DNA of 64,000 nucleotides from Alphaproteobacteria bacterium (GTDB lineage: Bacteria > Pseudomonadota > Alphaproteobacteria > Caulobacterales > Hyphomonadaceae), in assembly GCA_018827375.1 (NCBI GenBank), contig JAHJYW010000013.1, positions 1 through 64,000 of the forward strand, written 5' to 3'. Made by a program: the position numbers and the translations under genes. Shown piece after piece: positions 24,301 through 32,627 of this stretch. The notes beneath the pieces were generated by a model. That model searched no databases and was not told where the DNA came from. It saw only the letters and a program-made list of their open reading frames with translations. How positions within the stretch are numbered: the first letter of the stretch is position 1; every line of letters begins with the position of its first letter.

Positions 24301-24542
24301 CCCTGCAGTTTAATGTCAGCAGCAGACACCGAGGAAACCGGGCTCGTGGTGACCATGTTAGGCGACTGGATGCGCGAGCCGGTGACATAGACTGTCGCCT
24401 GGCGTGCAGTCGCGTCTTCAGCGGCTGGCGCTGCAACGGTGTCAACCGTTTCGTCCGCTTCTTGAGCGATGGCGAGCATGCTCGCCGATGCCATGAATGC
24501 TACGCCCGCAAATACGGACGAGGCAAGCAGGCGGGACTTCAT
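21393..24542 (-). CDS. TonB-dependent outer-membrane receptor
   Basis: A 1049-residue outer-membrane receptor for active uptake of an unknown substrate. It has a signal peptide (MKSRLLASSVFAGVAFMASA...AIAQ) and a TonB-box-like ATVYVTGSRI. The plug domain holds VEDLITQLPQ, STRTLVLVDGKRMPYG and GGASAVYGSDAIAGVVNFIM. The beta-barrel includes GGNPDLDPEEAETYTIGF and ends in a C-terminal Phe (FFVGATFDF), as for OMPs. A GTG at 24557 with GGAGG at 7 nt is an alternative, perhaps better, start five codons upstream. It has its own promoter and terminator. No FecI/FecR genes or transport partners are adjacent, so the ligand cannot be guessed. Confidence 0.92.
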   Translation of the reverse strand: MKSRLLASSVFAGVAFMASASMLAIAQEADETVDTVAAPAAEDATARQATVYVTGSRIQSPNMVTTSPVSSVSAADIKLQGVTKVEDLITQLPQAFAAQNSTVSNGASGTATVSLRNLGSTRTLVLVDGKRMPYGSPNDPAADLNLIPGALVERVDVLTGGASAVYGSDAIAGVVNFIMKDNFEGVQIDTQYGFFQHNNDYDTNGTLRDTIEGRAASNPSQFSLPDDNVDDGYSKEVTATMGVNTDDGRGNLTAWVSFRDNDEVLQANRDYSACSAGLAASGDFNCGGSSTAFPGRITDFNSFDYTIDQATGNTFRPWNGATDQYNFGPLNYYQRPDQRYSVGFNGHYEINPSVEAYSQFMFMDYESKAQIAPSGNFFVTQGISCDNPLLSADQQAGLCAVDLVPDIIDDPDTDENEVNDFIAGFEDAGVGAAWVAATLGTQNAVTGSSPNLNPDGTLGSTAFGGVAPAYFGRRNVEGGGRTDNLGYQTYRGVVGLRGDLIDAPGWSYDVSASYAQVTLTRAYTNEFSVTRLTRAMDVVDDGNGNAVCQSVVDGTDPNCVPYNIWTIGGVTDAALDYLQVPLLQSGTTTQNVVSAVMSGDIGQYGFKLPTADEGLKVAMGIEYRRDSLESITDNSFATGDGAGQGGPTIGLSGAIDSYEAFGEFQMPLVSGKPGIEMLSIEGAYRYSDYSTGIAADSYKIGGDYAPTSDIRFRASFQKAVRAPNVIDLFQAQGFNLFDLDDDLCDFTDPAEDGTGGAACIGTNAWQVNAAQANSGALNSPAGQYNFLQGGNPDLDPEEAETYTIGFVATPTFVPGLSLSVDYYDIDITKAITTVGASVTMQLCYLEGDADACSRIVRNNNGQLWVGTGNVIDTNVNIGGVSTSGVDIAAAYGFDIGTLGSLNMSMNGTWLEALDYDPIGQAFAEYECVGKYGNDCGTPTPEWRHRARVSWSTPVDALEISGTWRYLGAVDLDTGATGRVDSTLDAQNYFDLAGTWGVTDYATLRAGVNNILDTDPPLSASAGTTGNGNTYPQSYDALGRYFFVGATFDF

Positions 24543-24639
24543 TGTATTCCCGTTCACGTTGGTACCTCCAATGGTTTTAAAGAGCGCCTCCTCACAAGGC
24601 GCGGCCCGGAACCCCTGATTTCCGGGACTTGGCAATATC

Positions 24640-24667
24640 GATAGGGCTTTCGTCACGCAGCCGTCAA
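24640..24667 (-). promoter_or_regulatory. Predicted promoter of the TonB-dependent receptor gene
   Basis: On the minus strand TTGACGG (24661-24667) is followed after 13 bp by GCCCTATC (24640-24647). The -35 matches the Caulobacter-type TTGACGS exactly and the -10 partly, with the same spacing as the str promoter. The leader contains a perfect CCCGGAA/TTCCGGG hairpin at 24605-24626. Confidence 0.5.
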
Positions 24668-24740
24668 CGCACCGTTACCTTTCCGTCATTAAAAGCGATG
24701 GGGTGTGGTTTATTTGCCTCAGTTACAGGCATTTCCTGCC

Positions 24741-25811
24741 TCAGGTCAGTACGAAGCTGAGAATGACAAGGCCCACAGCGAGTGTTGCAAGCAAGATCAT
24801 GCTGAGAATCAGGAGAAATGAGGCGCCAAGCCAGGACATTACGCGCCCTGACCCATAAATCACCCGTAACATCCTGTAAAGATAGATGAAAATTGCAATG
24901 AAGGCGAAGGCCGGCACATAGTATGCCGTAGACTGAAAGGCCGTTGCCACCAGCAGGAGAGCTGTTCCCAGGAGATAAAGATATGTCTGGAAGTGCAGCC
25001 CCGTCACCAGATGGTCGAAGACATAGATTTTGCGCCGCCACGCATACATCAGCGTCAAGAGGAGTGCGAAAACCGGCAGGAAGAGCAGGCTGAAGCGCGG
25101 CGCCCATTGCCGCAACCTTACGCCGAAACGATCCTGATTCTCATAGACCGTGGCCGCCTTGTCGGCCGCCAGCAGGCTGGCCTGAAGTTCGCCAGCACTG
25201 ACATCGTCGCGCGACTGCTGCCGGACCATTTCGTGCAGCTTTTCACGGTCGATGGTGCCGTCGGGCAGCATGATATCGGCAAACTGCACACCAGCAGGCA
25301 CGGGCGCTTGTGCCATCCCCGCTCCCAGGCCTGCCTCATCTGTGGGCGGCAGCAGTGCGGCCTCCTCAGGCGGACCAAGGCGGAACTCGGCACCGCCCAC
25401 GGTGGGGGCTTCGAAACGCCAGCCTTCAAACCAGCCTTGCTGATCGTTCATCGTGAAGATCGTCAGGAAGAAGATCACCGAAGCGAGCAGGAACATGCGG
25501 AAAGGCGGCACATAGCGCGCCCGCTGGCCGTCGAGATAGTTGCGCGTCATGCGGCCTGGCCGGAACATCAGCATGGGCAGCGACCGCAGTAGTCGACCGT
25601 CCAGCGCGAACATGTCCGCCACACTCTCGGTGACCAGCTCCCACACAGGGCGGTGGAAACTGGACGCAAGTTGCCCGCAGGCCGAACAGAACCTGTCCGG
25701 CACCACGGCGCCGCAATTCTCGCACGGCAGGCCGGAATTCACCGGATGGTGCGATCCCTTTGACAGGCCTCCCAAAGCCCCGGCGCCTGCCGCTTCGATG
25801 TCGTGCTCCAT
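24741..25811 (-). CDS. DUF3667-family zinc-ribbon membrane protein
   Basis: A 356-residue membrane protein of unknown function. The N-terminus has a zinc-ribbon-like pair, CENC (C30, C33) and CSAC (C42, C45), followed by the GQLASSFHRP...LFRPGRMTRNYLDGQRARYV block that defines DUF3667. One membrane segment follows at about 108-125. A periplasmic or cytoplasmic loop of about 110 residues is next. Four or five more segments lie at about 238-355. It lies 22 bp downstream of the oppA-like gene on the same strand. Its role in that context is unknown. Confidence 0.8.
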   Translation of the reverse strand: MEHDIEAAGAGALGGLSKGSHHPVNSGLPCENCGAVVPDRFCSACGQLASSFHRPVWELVTESVADMFALDGRLLRSLPMLMFRPGRMTRNYLDGQRARYVPPFRMFLLASVIFFLTIFTMNDQQGWFEGWRFEAPTVGGAEFRLGPPEEAALLPPTDEAGLGAGMAQAPVPAGVQFADIMLPDGTIDREKLHEMVRQQSRDDVSAGELQASLLAADKAATVYENQDRFGVRLRQWAPRFSLLFLPVFALLLTLMYAWRRKIYVFDHLVTGLHFQTYLYLLGTALLLVATAFQSTAYYVPAFAFIAIFIYLYRMLRVIYGSGRVMSWLGASFLLILSMILLATLAVGLVILSFVLT

Positions 25812-25833
25812 GTAGCCTCCCCCACGATGAAAC

Positions 25834-27462
25834 CTATTTGGCCTTCATGCCCTCCCGGCACAGGAACCGCGAACGATGCTGGTCGACGGCATTGTCGGTC
25901 CAGCCTGTCAGGGTCGGGTCGACCAGGTTCTTGGTCACCTGGAACCACATCGGCGTGATCGGATAGTCGCCCAGCATCAGCTGTTCGGCCTGCGCAAAGG
26001 TTTCGGCCCGCTTCTTCAGGTCCAGCTCGGCGTTCGACTCCGCCAGCAGCGCGTCATATTCCGGGTTCTTGTAGCGGCCATAGTTCTGCTGACCGGTATT
26101 CGATTCCAGCAGGTAGAGAAAGTTGATCGGATCGTCAAAGTCGGCAACCCAGGCGCCATCGGCGACCTGGAAGTCCGACTGACGCAGGCGCGCATACAGC
26201 ACTTTCGTATCCTGCTTGATGATGACCGGGTCGACCCAGGGCGCAATCTCGGCCCAGTTCGACTGCGCAACGGGCGCGGCCTTGGGATTATCGTCGGTCG
26301 AGCGGTGGATGTACTCGAACTGGAACGGCTTGTCGGGACCGTATCCGGCCTCCTCAAGCAGGCGCTTGGCTTCGGCCAGGCGTTCGGGGCGCGGCATGTC
26401 CTTCCATTCGACTTCCGGACGCGCGACATCGTAATTGTCGATCCCCGGCGGCACCATCGAATAGGCAGGCACGTAACCCGATGTCAGCACGTTGCGCGTG
26501 ATGAATTCCCGGTCCAGCGCCAGGGCCAGCGCCTTGCGGACCCGGACATCGTCAAATGGCGCCCGCGTGGAATTGAACGACCAGTATGTCGTGATCAGCG
26601 AGGGTGACGTGCGCGGCCAGCCGGGGAACTTGGTTTCCAGCTCGGCCTTGCGCGCGCCGTCAAACGCATTGTTCAGGTCCATCTCTCCGGCCGCGATTTT
26701 GTTCTCGACCGCCGTCGGATCTTCGAGTTCGTAATAGACAATACGATCAAAGCAGGCGTCAGCCGCGCCAAAGCCTGTCGGGTTCTTTTCCGAGACGAGC
26801 TGGTCGCCGGTGCGCCAGTAAACCAGCTTGTAGGGTCCGTTGGTCACGATGTTGCCGGGCTGGATCCAGGCGTCGCCATACTGTTCCACCACATGTTCCG
26901 GCACAGGATACGTCGTGTAGTGCGTCAGCAGGCCCGGCAGGTAGGGCGCCGGATAGCCGAGCGTGATCTCAAGCGTCTTGTCATCAATGGCCCGCACGCC
27001 AAGCTCCTCCGGCGGCAGCTCACCGGAATTCACCTTTGCGGCGTTCTTGATGACGTAAAGCAGGGACGCGTATTGCGATGCGATCTCCGGCTTCTGTATA
27101 CGGCGCAGCGCATAGACGAAATTGCCCGCGGTCACGGGGGTGCCATCCGACCAGACATAATCTCCCAGACGGAAGGTCCAGACGAGACCGTCCTCGCTGG
27201 TTTCATAGCTGTCCGCCATGCCTTTGACCGGCTTGCCGTCCTGGCCATGTGTCATCAGGCCGATCATCATGTCACCGATGACGATGTTCTCCCACTGGGC
27301 CGACGATTTGTGCGGGTCGAGCGTGTCGACCATAGCTGAAATGCCCCTGCGCAGGGTCGGCACATCATCGGCCGCTTTTTCACCCCCGCCACCACCGCAG
27401 GCGGCCAGTGTGATCATCATCGCGGTCACGACGGTCGAACTCATCAGGGATTTCAGCATCAT
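25834..27462 (-). CDS. ABC transporter peptide-binding lipoprotein (OppA-like)
   Basis: A 542-residue solute-binding protein of the SBP_bac_5 family, which captures oligopeptides in the periplasm. The signal peptide ends in the lipobox LAAC (C22), followed by a Gly run. The family signature is LVWTFRLGDYVWSDGTPVTA, with further OppA-type segments such as NGPYKLVYWRTGDQLVSEKN and VRVRKALALALDREFITRNV. The matching permease genes oppB and oppC are about 5 kb away on the other strand and no oppD or oppF is in the window. The substrate is probably peptides but is not proven. Confidence 0.9.
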   Translation of the reverse strand: MMLKSLMSSTVVTAMMITLAACGGGGGEKAADDVPTLRRGISAMVDTLDPHKSSAQWENIVIGDMMIGLMTHGQDGKPVKGMADSYETSEDGLVWTFRLGDYVWSDGTPVTAGNFVYALRRIQKPEIASQYASLLYVIKNAAKVNSGELPPEELGVRAIDDKTLEITLGYPAPYLPGLLTHYTTYPVPEHVVEQYGDAWIQPGNIVTNGPYKLVYWRTGDQLVSEKNPTGFGAADACFDRIVYYELEDPTAVENKIAAGEMDLNNAFDGARKAELETKFPGWPRTSPSLITTYWSFNSTRAPFDDVRVRKALALALDREFITRNVLTSGYVPAYSMVPPGIDNYDVARPEVEWKDMPRPERLAEAKRLLEEAGYGPDKPFQFEYIHRSTDDNPKAAPVAQSNWAEIAPWVDPVIIKQDTKVLYARLRQSDFQVADGAWVADFDDPINFLYLLESNTGQQNYGRYKNPEYDALLAESNAELDLKKRAETFAQAEQLMLGDYPITPMWFQVTKNLVDPTLTGWTDNAVDQHRSRFLCREGMKAK

Positions 27463-27574
27463 GTTTCATGTCTCCGGTCTCTTTCCGGCTGCCGCCAGAT
27501 TTGCCACACTGCTGCCAGACTGACGCGGCTTTGGAAAGCCTGCGTCTTGAAACGTACATTAAGGAAGCCCTGAA

Positions 27575-28081
27575 ATGACCCGATTCCTGAGCGCGATTGC
27601 CGCGATCTGCCTCGTTTCGCTCCCCGCTGTTGCAGAAAATGCCACAACCGAGGAAGTTTATGCCTGCGCCGCAATCGTCGGCAGTGAAGCGCGCCTCGCC
27701 TGTTATGACGCCGCCGTAGGCCGCCTGAAAGCCGCCGAAGAGTCTGGCGAGGTGACAACAATCACCCGCAAGGAAGTCGAGCAGGTCAAACGCGACTCCT
27801 TCGGCTTCTCGATCCCGTCCCTGCCCTCGCTCGCGCTGAAGAAGAGCGGCGCACAGGATAAGGAACTCGACGAGGTAACGCTAGGCGTCAAATCGGTTTC
27901 CTCCGACGGCTATGGCAAGCTCCGCGTCACGCTCGACAATGGGCAGGTCTGGGTACAGATCGACGACAAGGGCATCCGTGAGAAGAAGGCCAAGGAAGCC
28001 CGCATCTATTCGGCCATGCTCGGCAGCTACAAGATGAAGCTTGATGGCGGCCTCGCATTCCGGGTTCGTCGCGAGCAATAG
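27575..28081 (+). CDS. Hypothetical secreted protein
   Basis: A 168-residue protein with a clear signal peptide (MTRFLSAIAAICLVSLPAVA). It is followed by an ACAAIVGSEARLACYDAAVGRLK segment in which two Cys flank the RLACYD motif seen in many small alphaproteobacterial periplasmic proteins. The middle is Lys/Glu-rich; the C-terminal half (LRVTLDNGQVWVQIDDKGIR through SYKMKL) looks like a small beta domain. No enzyme motif was seen. It diverges from the oppA-like gene across 112 bp and precedes the DUF3604 gene by 76 bp. Confidence 0.7.
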   Translation: MTRFLSAIAAICLVSLPAVAENATTEEVYACAAIVGSEARLACYDAAVGRLKAAEESGEVTTITRKEVEQVKRDSFGFSIPSLPSLALKKSGAQDKELDEVTLGVKSVSSDGYGKLRVTLDNGQVWVQIDDKGIREKKAKEARIYSAMLGSYKMKLDGGLAFRVRREQ

Positions 28082-28157
28082 ACCGGGCCCTGATTTCCCT
28101 TGGCAGGTGAAGTCCCGTCCTGCACACTCTTCAGAAAAATGCTGGAGAGGAAACCAA

Positions 28158-30077
28158 ATGAGCAGACTTACGGGATGGGCCCTGCCGGCCCTCGCCTTGG
28201 CCGCATGTGCGCCCAATTCACAAATTACTGCCAACCCTGAACCCGCCGTGGCCCCGGCCGAAGTCTCGGCGCCTGCCGCAAATCCCACACGCAACGCCTA
28301 TTTCGGCGACGTGCACGTGCATACCAGCAATTCGTTCGACGCCTATATCTTCGGTGTGAGGGCGACACCCGATGACGCCTACCGCTTCGCCAAAGGCGAG
28401 GCGATCCGGCATCCCGCGGGTTATGACATCAAGCTCGCCGGACCGCCGCTCGACTTCCTCGCCGTCACGGATCATGGCGAATATCTCGGGGTGGTCCCGG
28501 CGATGGACACGCCCTCGTCGCCCCTGTCGCAGACCGCTATCGCGCAATCGGTGTTTGGCGAGGACGCATCCGATCCCGGCAGGTCCTTCCTGCGCGTTGG
28601 CACGACGGTGGTAACAGGCGAGGCGATCGCGGAAATCTACGACCGCGACCTGATCGATTCCGTCTGGGCAGCGACGATCGATTCGGCGGAACGCAACAAT
28701 CAGCCCGGCAAGTTCACCGCATTTTCGGGCTATGAATTCACCGCCATGATGGCGGTTCCCGGCAAGGGCTCGCAGGCAGCCGCCAACCTGCACCGTAACG
28801 TCATCTTCCGCGGCGAGGCGCCGGCGCGCCTTTTCTCCACCCTTGATTCCACCAATCCAGAAGACCTCTGGGCATGGATGGAGACCCAGCGTGCAGACGG
28901 CCGGGACGTGCTGGCGATCCCGCACAACTCGAATGCATCAAACGGCCAGATGTTCGCCCTTCAAACCTACAAGGGAGAACCCATGACCGCTGGCTATGCC
29001 ACAACCCGCATGCGGAACGAGCCGCTTGTGGAAGTATCCCAGGTCAAGGGAACATCGGAAACCGCCCCGAGCCTGTCGCCGAATGACGAATGGGCCGATT
29101 TCGAACAATACGAGTTTTTCATCGGGAGCACGATCAAGTCCACGCCAAGTGCGGGTGACTTTGTCCGCCCCGCCTACAAGCGCGGTCTTGCGCTGCAGGA
29201 AACCGAGGGTTTCAACCCGTTCAAGTTCGGGCTGATCAGCTCAAGCGATACGCATGTCGCGGGCGCCTCGCTGGTCGAGGAATTCCACTGGGGCAAGACC
29301 CCACAGGACGGCGCCAGTCCCGAGGCCCGCCGATCGGTTCCGCCAAACGGAGCCGAGACATGGGAAGGCGCCGATGACCCGAGCACAAGACGGCAAATCA
29401 CCGCGACCCAGTTCAGCTCCAGCGGCCTTGCTGGTGTCTGGGCCGAAGCCAACACGCGCGAAGCCATCTTCGACGCCATGCAGCGCAAGGAAACGTTCGG
29501 CACATCCGGCCCACGCATGAAAGTGCGCTTCTTCGCCGGCATGGACTATTCAGCCGACATGCTGGAATCCGCAGCATTGCTGGACCAGGCCTATGCTGGC
29601 GGCATACCGATGGGTGGGCAGATGGATAAAGTCAGCAGCCAAACCGGGCCGGGCTTCCTCGTCTGGGCAATGCGCGACCCGCTCAGCGCTCCATTGCAAC
29701 GCGCGCAGGTGGTCAAGGTCTGGTCAGACGGCGGAGAAACGCATGAAGCGATCCACGATGTTGCCTGCTCCGGCGGCGCACTGCCGGATGCCACCACGCA
29801 TCGCTGCCCGGACAATGGCGCCAGCGTCGACATCTCCGATTGCAGCACCGCGCCCGGCACAGGCGCCAGCGAACTGAAGGCCTATTGGCAGGATCCGGAT
29901 TTCAAGGCGGACCTTGAAGCGGCCTATTATGTCCGCGTGCTGGAAAACCCGACCTGTCGCTGGTCGACATGGGACGCCGTGCGCGCAGGCACGCCGCCTA
30001 ATCCGGAACTGCCGGAAACGCTGCAGGAGCGCGCCTGGTCGTCACCGATCTGGTACGCGGGCTATTCGGGCGAGTAA
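28158..30077 (+). CDS. DUF3604-family lipoprotein
   Basis: A 639-residue DUF3604 protein, a family whose members have PHP-like metal-binding motifs but no established activity. Visible motifs are FGDVHVHTSNSFDAY, DFLAVTDHGEYLG, LAIPHNSNASNG and SSSDTHVAG, which together could form a multinuclear metal site. An N-terminal lipoprotein signal ends in LAAC (MSRLTGWALPALALAAC). The frame is open upstream, but the ATG at 28158 follows an AGAGG site by about 8 nt and opens directly into the signal peptide. It ends 4 bp before the convergent MBL gene. Confidence 0.85.
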   Translation: MSRLTGWALPALALAACAPNSQITANPEPAVAPAEVSAPAANPTRNAYFGDVHVHTSNSFDAYIFGVRATPDDAYRFAKGEAIRHPAGYDIKLAGPPLDFLAVTDHGEYLGVVPAMDTPSSPLSQTAIAQSVFGEDASDPGRSFLRVGTTVVTGEAIAEIYDRDLIDSVWAATIDSAERNNQPGKFTAFSGYEFTAMMAVPGKGSQAAANLHRNVIFRGEAPARLFSTLDSTNPEDLWAWMETQRADGRDVLAIPHNSNASNGQMFALQTYKGEPMTAGYATTRMRNEPLVEVSQVKGTSETAPSLSPNDEWADFEQYEFFIGSTIKSTPSAGDFVRPAYKRGLALQETEGFNPFKFGLISSSDTHVAGASLVEEFHWGKTPQDGASPEARRSVPPNGAETWEGADDPSTRRQITATQFSSSGLAGVWAEANTREAIFDAMQRKETFGTSGPRMKVRFFAGMDYSADMLESAALLDQAYAGGIPMGGQMDKVSSQTGPGFLVWAMRDPLSAPLQRAQVVKVWSDGGETHEAIHDVACSGGALPDATTHRCPDNGASVDISDCSTAPGTGASELKAYWQDPDFKADLEAAYYVRVLENPTCRWSTWDAVRAGTPPNPELPETLQERAWSSPIWYAGYSGE

Positions 30078-30081
30078 GGCT

Positions 30082-30993
30082 TCAGGCGGCCGTGCGGACG
30101 AGTTCGAAGCGCGAACGCACGGTCGGCTCGGCATCAGGTGAGACCACGACATTGGTCTTTATGAGCGCGATCATGTGGCCCAGCACTGACATGGCAGCCG
30201 CCGGGTGGAGGCGCTTCTCGACATCGGCATACATGATTTCGACCATGGCCGGGATCGAGGTCTGGCCATTGCCGAGATGTTCGAGGATGGCGGCTTCACG
30301 GGCGCGCCGGTGCTTGGCGTACTCCGTGATGAACGTGTTCACGAAATCCTTGCCGCGTACCGGGTCGCCATGCGTGGGCCACAGCGTTTCGAAACCCTTC
30401 ACACGGATCTTCTCGAGACTGTCCATATAGTCGGCCATGTCGCCATCCGGCGGCGCAACGACGGTCGTTGACCAACCCATGATATGGTCGCCGGAGAGAC
30501 AGGCATTCTCTTCACGCAGAGCGAAGCAAAGGTGGTTGCACGTATGGCCCGGTGTCTCGATCACATCGATCGTCCAGCCGGGGCCGGAGAAACTGTCGCC
30601 ATCGCCGACCATGACATCCGGCATGAAGCCGAGATCGTCCGCACTGCCGAGCTCGCCCTTGGCCGTCGGCACACCGCAATTCTTCGCATAGGTCTTGCAG
30701 CCAGCCCATTCCGCCATCGGCGCCGCCAGCGGGGAATGGTCCGAATGGCCATGCGTGACCAGAACATGCGTAACGGTCTCGCCTTCGAGCGCTTTTTTCA
30801 GCGCAGCGAAATGCGTTTCGTCCATCGGGCCGGGATCGATCACCGCGACTTCGCCATGACCGATAATGTAGACACCCGTACCGACATACGTGAACGGGCC
30901 TGGATTGTTTGCGATCACGCGGCGGATCAGCGGCGAGACCTGCTGGACCTCGCCGTATTCGAATTCAATGCCGCGGACGTAAGGAATTGCCAT
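30082..30993 (-). CDS. MBL-fold metallohydrolase
   Basis: A 303-residue metallo-beta-lactamase-fold hydrolase, resembling LACTB2-like and glyoxalase-II-like enzymes. The zinc motif HGHSDH is at residues 81-86 (THVLVTHGHSDHSPLAAPMA), with further ligands in TPGHTCNHLCFALR, LSGDHIMGW and LWPTHGDPV. A C-terminal helical domain follows. It begins 38 bp after the ATP-grasp-like gene on the same strand, so the two may be co-transcribed. The substrate is unknown. Confidence 0.85.
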   Translation of the reverse strand: MAIPYVRGIEFEYGEVQQVSPLIRRVIANNPGPFTYVGTGVYIIGHGEVAVIDPGPMDETHFAALKKALEGETVTHVLVTHGHSDHSPLAAPMAEWAGCKTYAKNCGVPTAKGELGSADDLGFMPDVMVGDGDSFSGPGWTIDVIETPGHTCNHLCFALREENACLSGDHIMGWSTTVVAPPDGDMADYMDSLEKIRVKGFETLWPTHGDPVRGKDFVNTFITEYAKHRRAREAAILEHLGNGQTSIPAMVEIMYADVEKRLHPAAAMSVLGHMIALIKTNVVVSPDAEPTVRSRFELVRTAA

Positions 30994-31031
30994 GTGTATA
31001 ACTCTTGAACTTTCGCTTTTGCGCGTGCCCG

Positions 31032-31970
31032 TCAGCGCTTCTTCGGCGCGAACGCCCCGGCAAAAGCCCTTGCCATGCGGCGGGTAGCACGCAATTTCGC
31101 GGCCAGCTTCAGGGCCACGGGAGGGCCCATGTCGGTCTTGTTCGCGTCGACGATGTAGATTCGCCCGGACATCCGGTCACGTAGGACGTCTACCCCACCC
31201 CAGTCCAGCCCAAGCTCTGCAGCAAATCGCTCAATCACGGCAATTTCATCAGCTGTGTAGCAGTTCGTGGGCTCGTCGAGCAGAACTTCAACATTCTCGT
31301 TCAGGAACCGGCGCTCCAGCGGACGGCGCTTGCGGAACACGACGGTCGGGCTTCCTCCGACGAGACAGCAGCGCAGGTCTTCGACAAGACCGCCTTCAAT
31401 CTCGTTGTCGATCAGCAGCTGGTAGGCCTTGCCTTCGACCGGCGCATCAAGCGGGCCTTCCAGCACACGGCCGTCATGCGCGGCGTTGAGTTCCGACTTT
31501 TCGACCATACGCCCCTGATAGGTCGTCGGATCGACCTTGAGCGTGTAGCCGGATGCGCGTGCGAATACTTCGGCCACGGTCGTTTTGGACACATCCTGGC
31601 AGCCGAAATTGACGAGACGCGCGCCGTCCTTGACCGGTGGCACGGCATTGTCGGTTTCCGTGGAATCGTCGAACTGGAAGACGATGTCGGCGGTCGAGAC
31701 GTCATCGATCAGCTTGGCGCCGGAGACGTGCATGACCGGCCAGATGAAATACCAGGGGCGCGGCTTGTCAGGGTAAAAGGCGATGGTTGGGCGCTTGTGG
31801 CCCGTCACGCGGCGCCATGTGCGCCATGTCTGGGCAAAGAAGTAGAAGCAGAACCAGATGAAAATGCTGTGCAGGAGCGAAAGGTCCGGGACGATCCGGT
31901 GCCCGGTCTTCTTCACCAGGATCGTGCCCTCGTCATACTTGAAATCCGTGATCCAGAGACGCTCTGACAT
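31032..31970 (-). CDS. ATP-grasp-like protein of unknown function
   Basis: A 312-residue protein. The N-terminal third has a hydrophobic aromatic stretch (LSLLHSIFIWFCFYFFAQTW) that could be membrane-associated. The C-terminal half resembles an ATP-grasp fold: the segment RFAAELGLDWGGVDVLRD followed by GRIYIVDANKTDMGPP matches the acidic/Asn Mg-ATP site of that superfamily (D...D.N). It includes RKRRPLERRFL and a long loop with paired cysteines (DLRCCLVGG). ATP-grasp enzymes join a carboxylate to an amine or thiol, but no partner is identified. Possibly co-transcribed with the MBL gene downstream. Confidence 0.6.
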   Translation of the reverse strand: MSERLWITDFKYDEGTILVKKTGHRIVPDLSLLHSIFIWFCFYFFAQTWRTWRRVTGHKRPTIAFYPDKPRPWYFIWPVMHVSGAKLIDDVSTADIVFQFDDSTETDNAVPPVKDGARLVNFGCQDVSKTTVAEVFARASGYTLKVDPTTYQGRMVEKSELNAAHDGRVLEGPLDAPVEGKAYQLLIDNEIEGGLVEDLRCCLVGGSPTVVFRKRRPLERRFLNENVEVLLDEPTNCYTADEIAVIERFAAELGLDWGGVDVLRDRMSGRIYIVDANKTDMGPPVALKLAAKLRATRRMARAFAGAFAPKKR

Positions 31971-32068
31971 CGGGTCAACTCCTGTCGCGGGAACAACGGA
32001 TGGCTGTGCCCTCGCTTTGCCTGCCTCGCACGGCGGTTAATCACTGACAACACACTTAATGCGGCGCG

Positions 32069-32090
32069 ATTGTGAAGAATTAATCACAAT
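32069..32090. promoter_or_regulatory. Candidate operator: ATTGTGA-N8-TCACAAT dyad
   Basis: ATTGTGA (32069-32075) and its perfect inverse TCACAAT (32084-32090) are separated by 8 bp, about 100 bp upstream of the ATP-grasp-like gene. The half-sites resemble CRP-type TGTGA/TCACA, but the spacing is 8 rather than 6. A dimeric regulator is a reasonable guess. The rest of this 146-bp gap shows nothing else recognisable. Confidence 0.4.
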
Positions 32091-32091
32091 A

Positions 32092-32112
32092 GGCGGATGT
32101 ACGTAACCCGCC
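32092..32112 (-). terminator. Possible terminator after the TIGR01244 gene
   Basis: GGCGG (32092-32096) pairs with CCGCC (32108-32112) across an 11-nt loop, 4 bp past the stop codon on the minus strand. An A/T-rich stretch follows. The stem is short, so this is tentative. Confidence 0.3.
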
Positions 32113-32116
32113 TTGG

Positions 32117-32527
32117 CTAGAGCAGCGCCTCAAGGCTGGACAGATCATATCCGGCTGCCGCTGCAGCATCAATGATATCACCGGCAGATCCCTGCCCGGC
32201 CTGCGTCAGGGCCCAGGCCGTGATGCTGCGCGTGCCCGTGCGGCAATATGCCAGAACCGGCTGGGGCGCCTCGTTCAGGATGTTGGACATGCGCTCAACG
32301 ATCTCGGGCGTTGGCGCACCAGAGAATGGCAGGGCCGCAAAGCTCAGGCCCAGCGATTCGGCCTTGGCCCGTATTCCGCCCATACGTGGCTGGTCAACAC
32401 CGCCCTCGCCATCCGGTCGGTTGACGACAAGCGTCTTGTAGCCAGCGGCGGCAATCGCCTCCACATCATCCTCGGAGATTTGCGGAGCGACGGAAAAAGC
32501 GTCTGTTACGCGTCGAATGTCTGCCAT
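32117..32527 (-). CDS. TIGR01244-family phosphatase/sulfurtransferase-like protein
   Basis: A 136-residue protein related to dual-specificity phosphatases, annotated in databases as TIGR01244 (Blh-like, often linked to sulfide metabolism). The catalytic loop is YCRTGTRS with C95 and R100. The N-terminus (MADIRRVTDAFSVAPQISED) and the NRPDGEGGVDQP segment are typical of the family. The ATG at 32527 follows an AGGA site and was chosen over upstream in-frame options. It usually occurs fused to or beside MBL persulfide dioxygenase-like enzymes; here the nearest MBL gene is 1.1 kb away. Confidence 0.8.
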   Translation of the reverse strand: MADIRRVTDAFSVAPQISEDDVEAIAAAGYKTLVVNRPDGEGGVDQPRMGGIRAKAESLGLSFAALPFSGAPTPEIVERMSNILNEAPQPVLAYCRTGTRSITAWALTQAGQGSAGDIIDAAAAAGYDLSSLEALL

Positions 32528-32627
32528 GGGAAGTATCCTGAATGTTGGCGCAGTCTTGATCGGCTCTGTACACAAGCTAAGGAGGATGGTGCAACCTTCC
32601 AAGCGGCGGGTTTGATCTTTCACCTAT

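Noticed and set aside
21393-24542. Lasso-peptide or siderophore uptake locus around the TonB-dependent receptor
   Set aside because: No FecI/FecR, precursor peptide, isopeptidase or transporter genes lie next to it.
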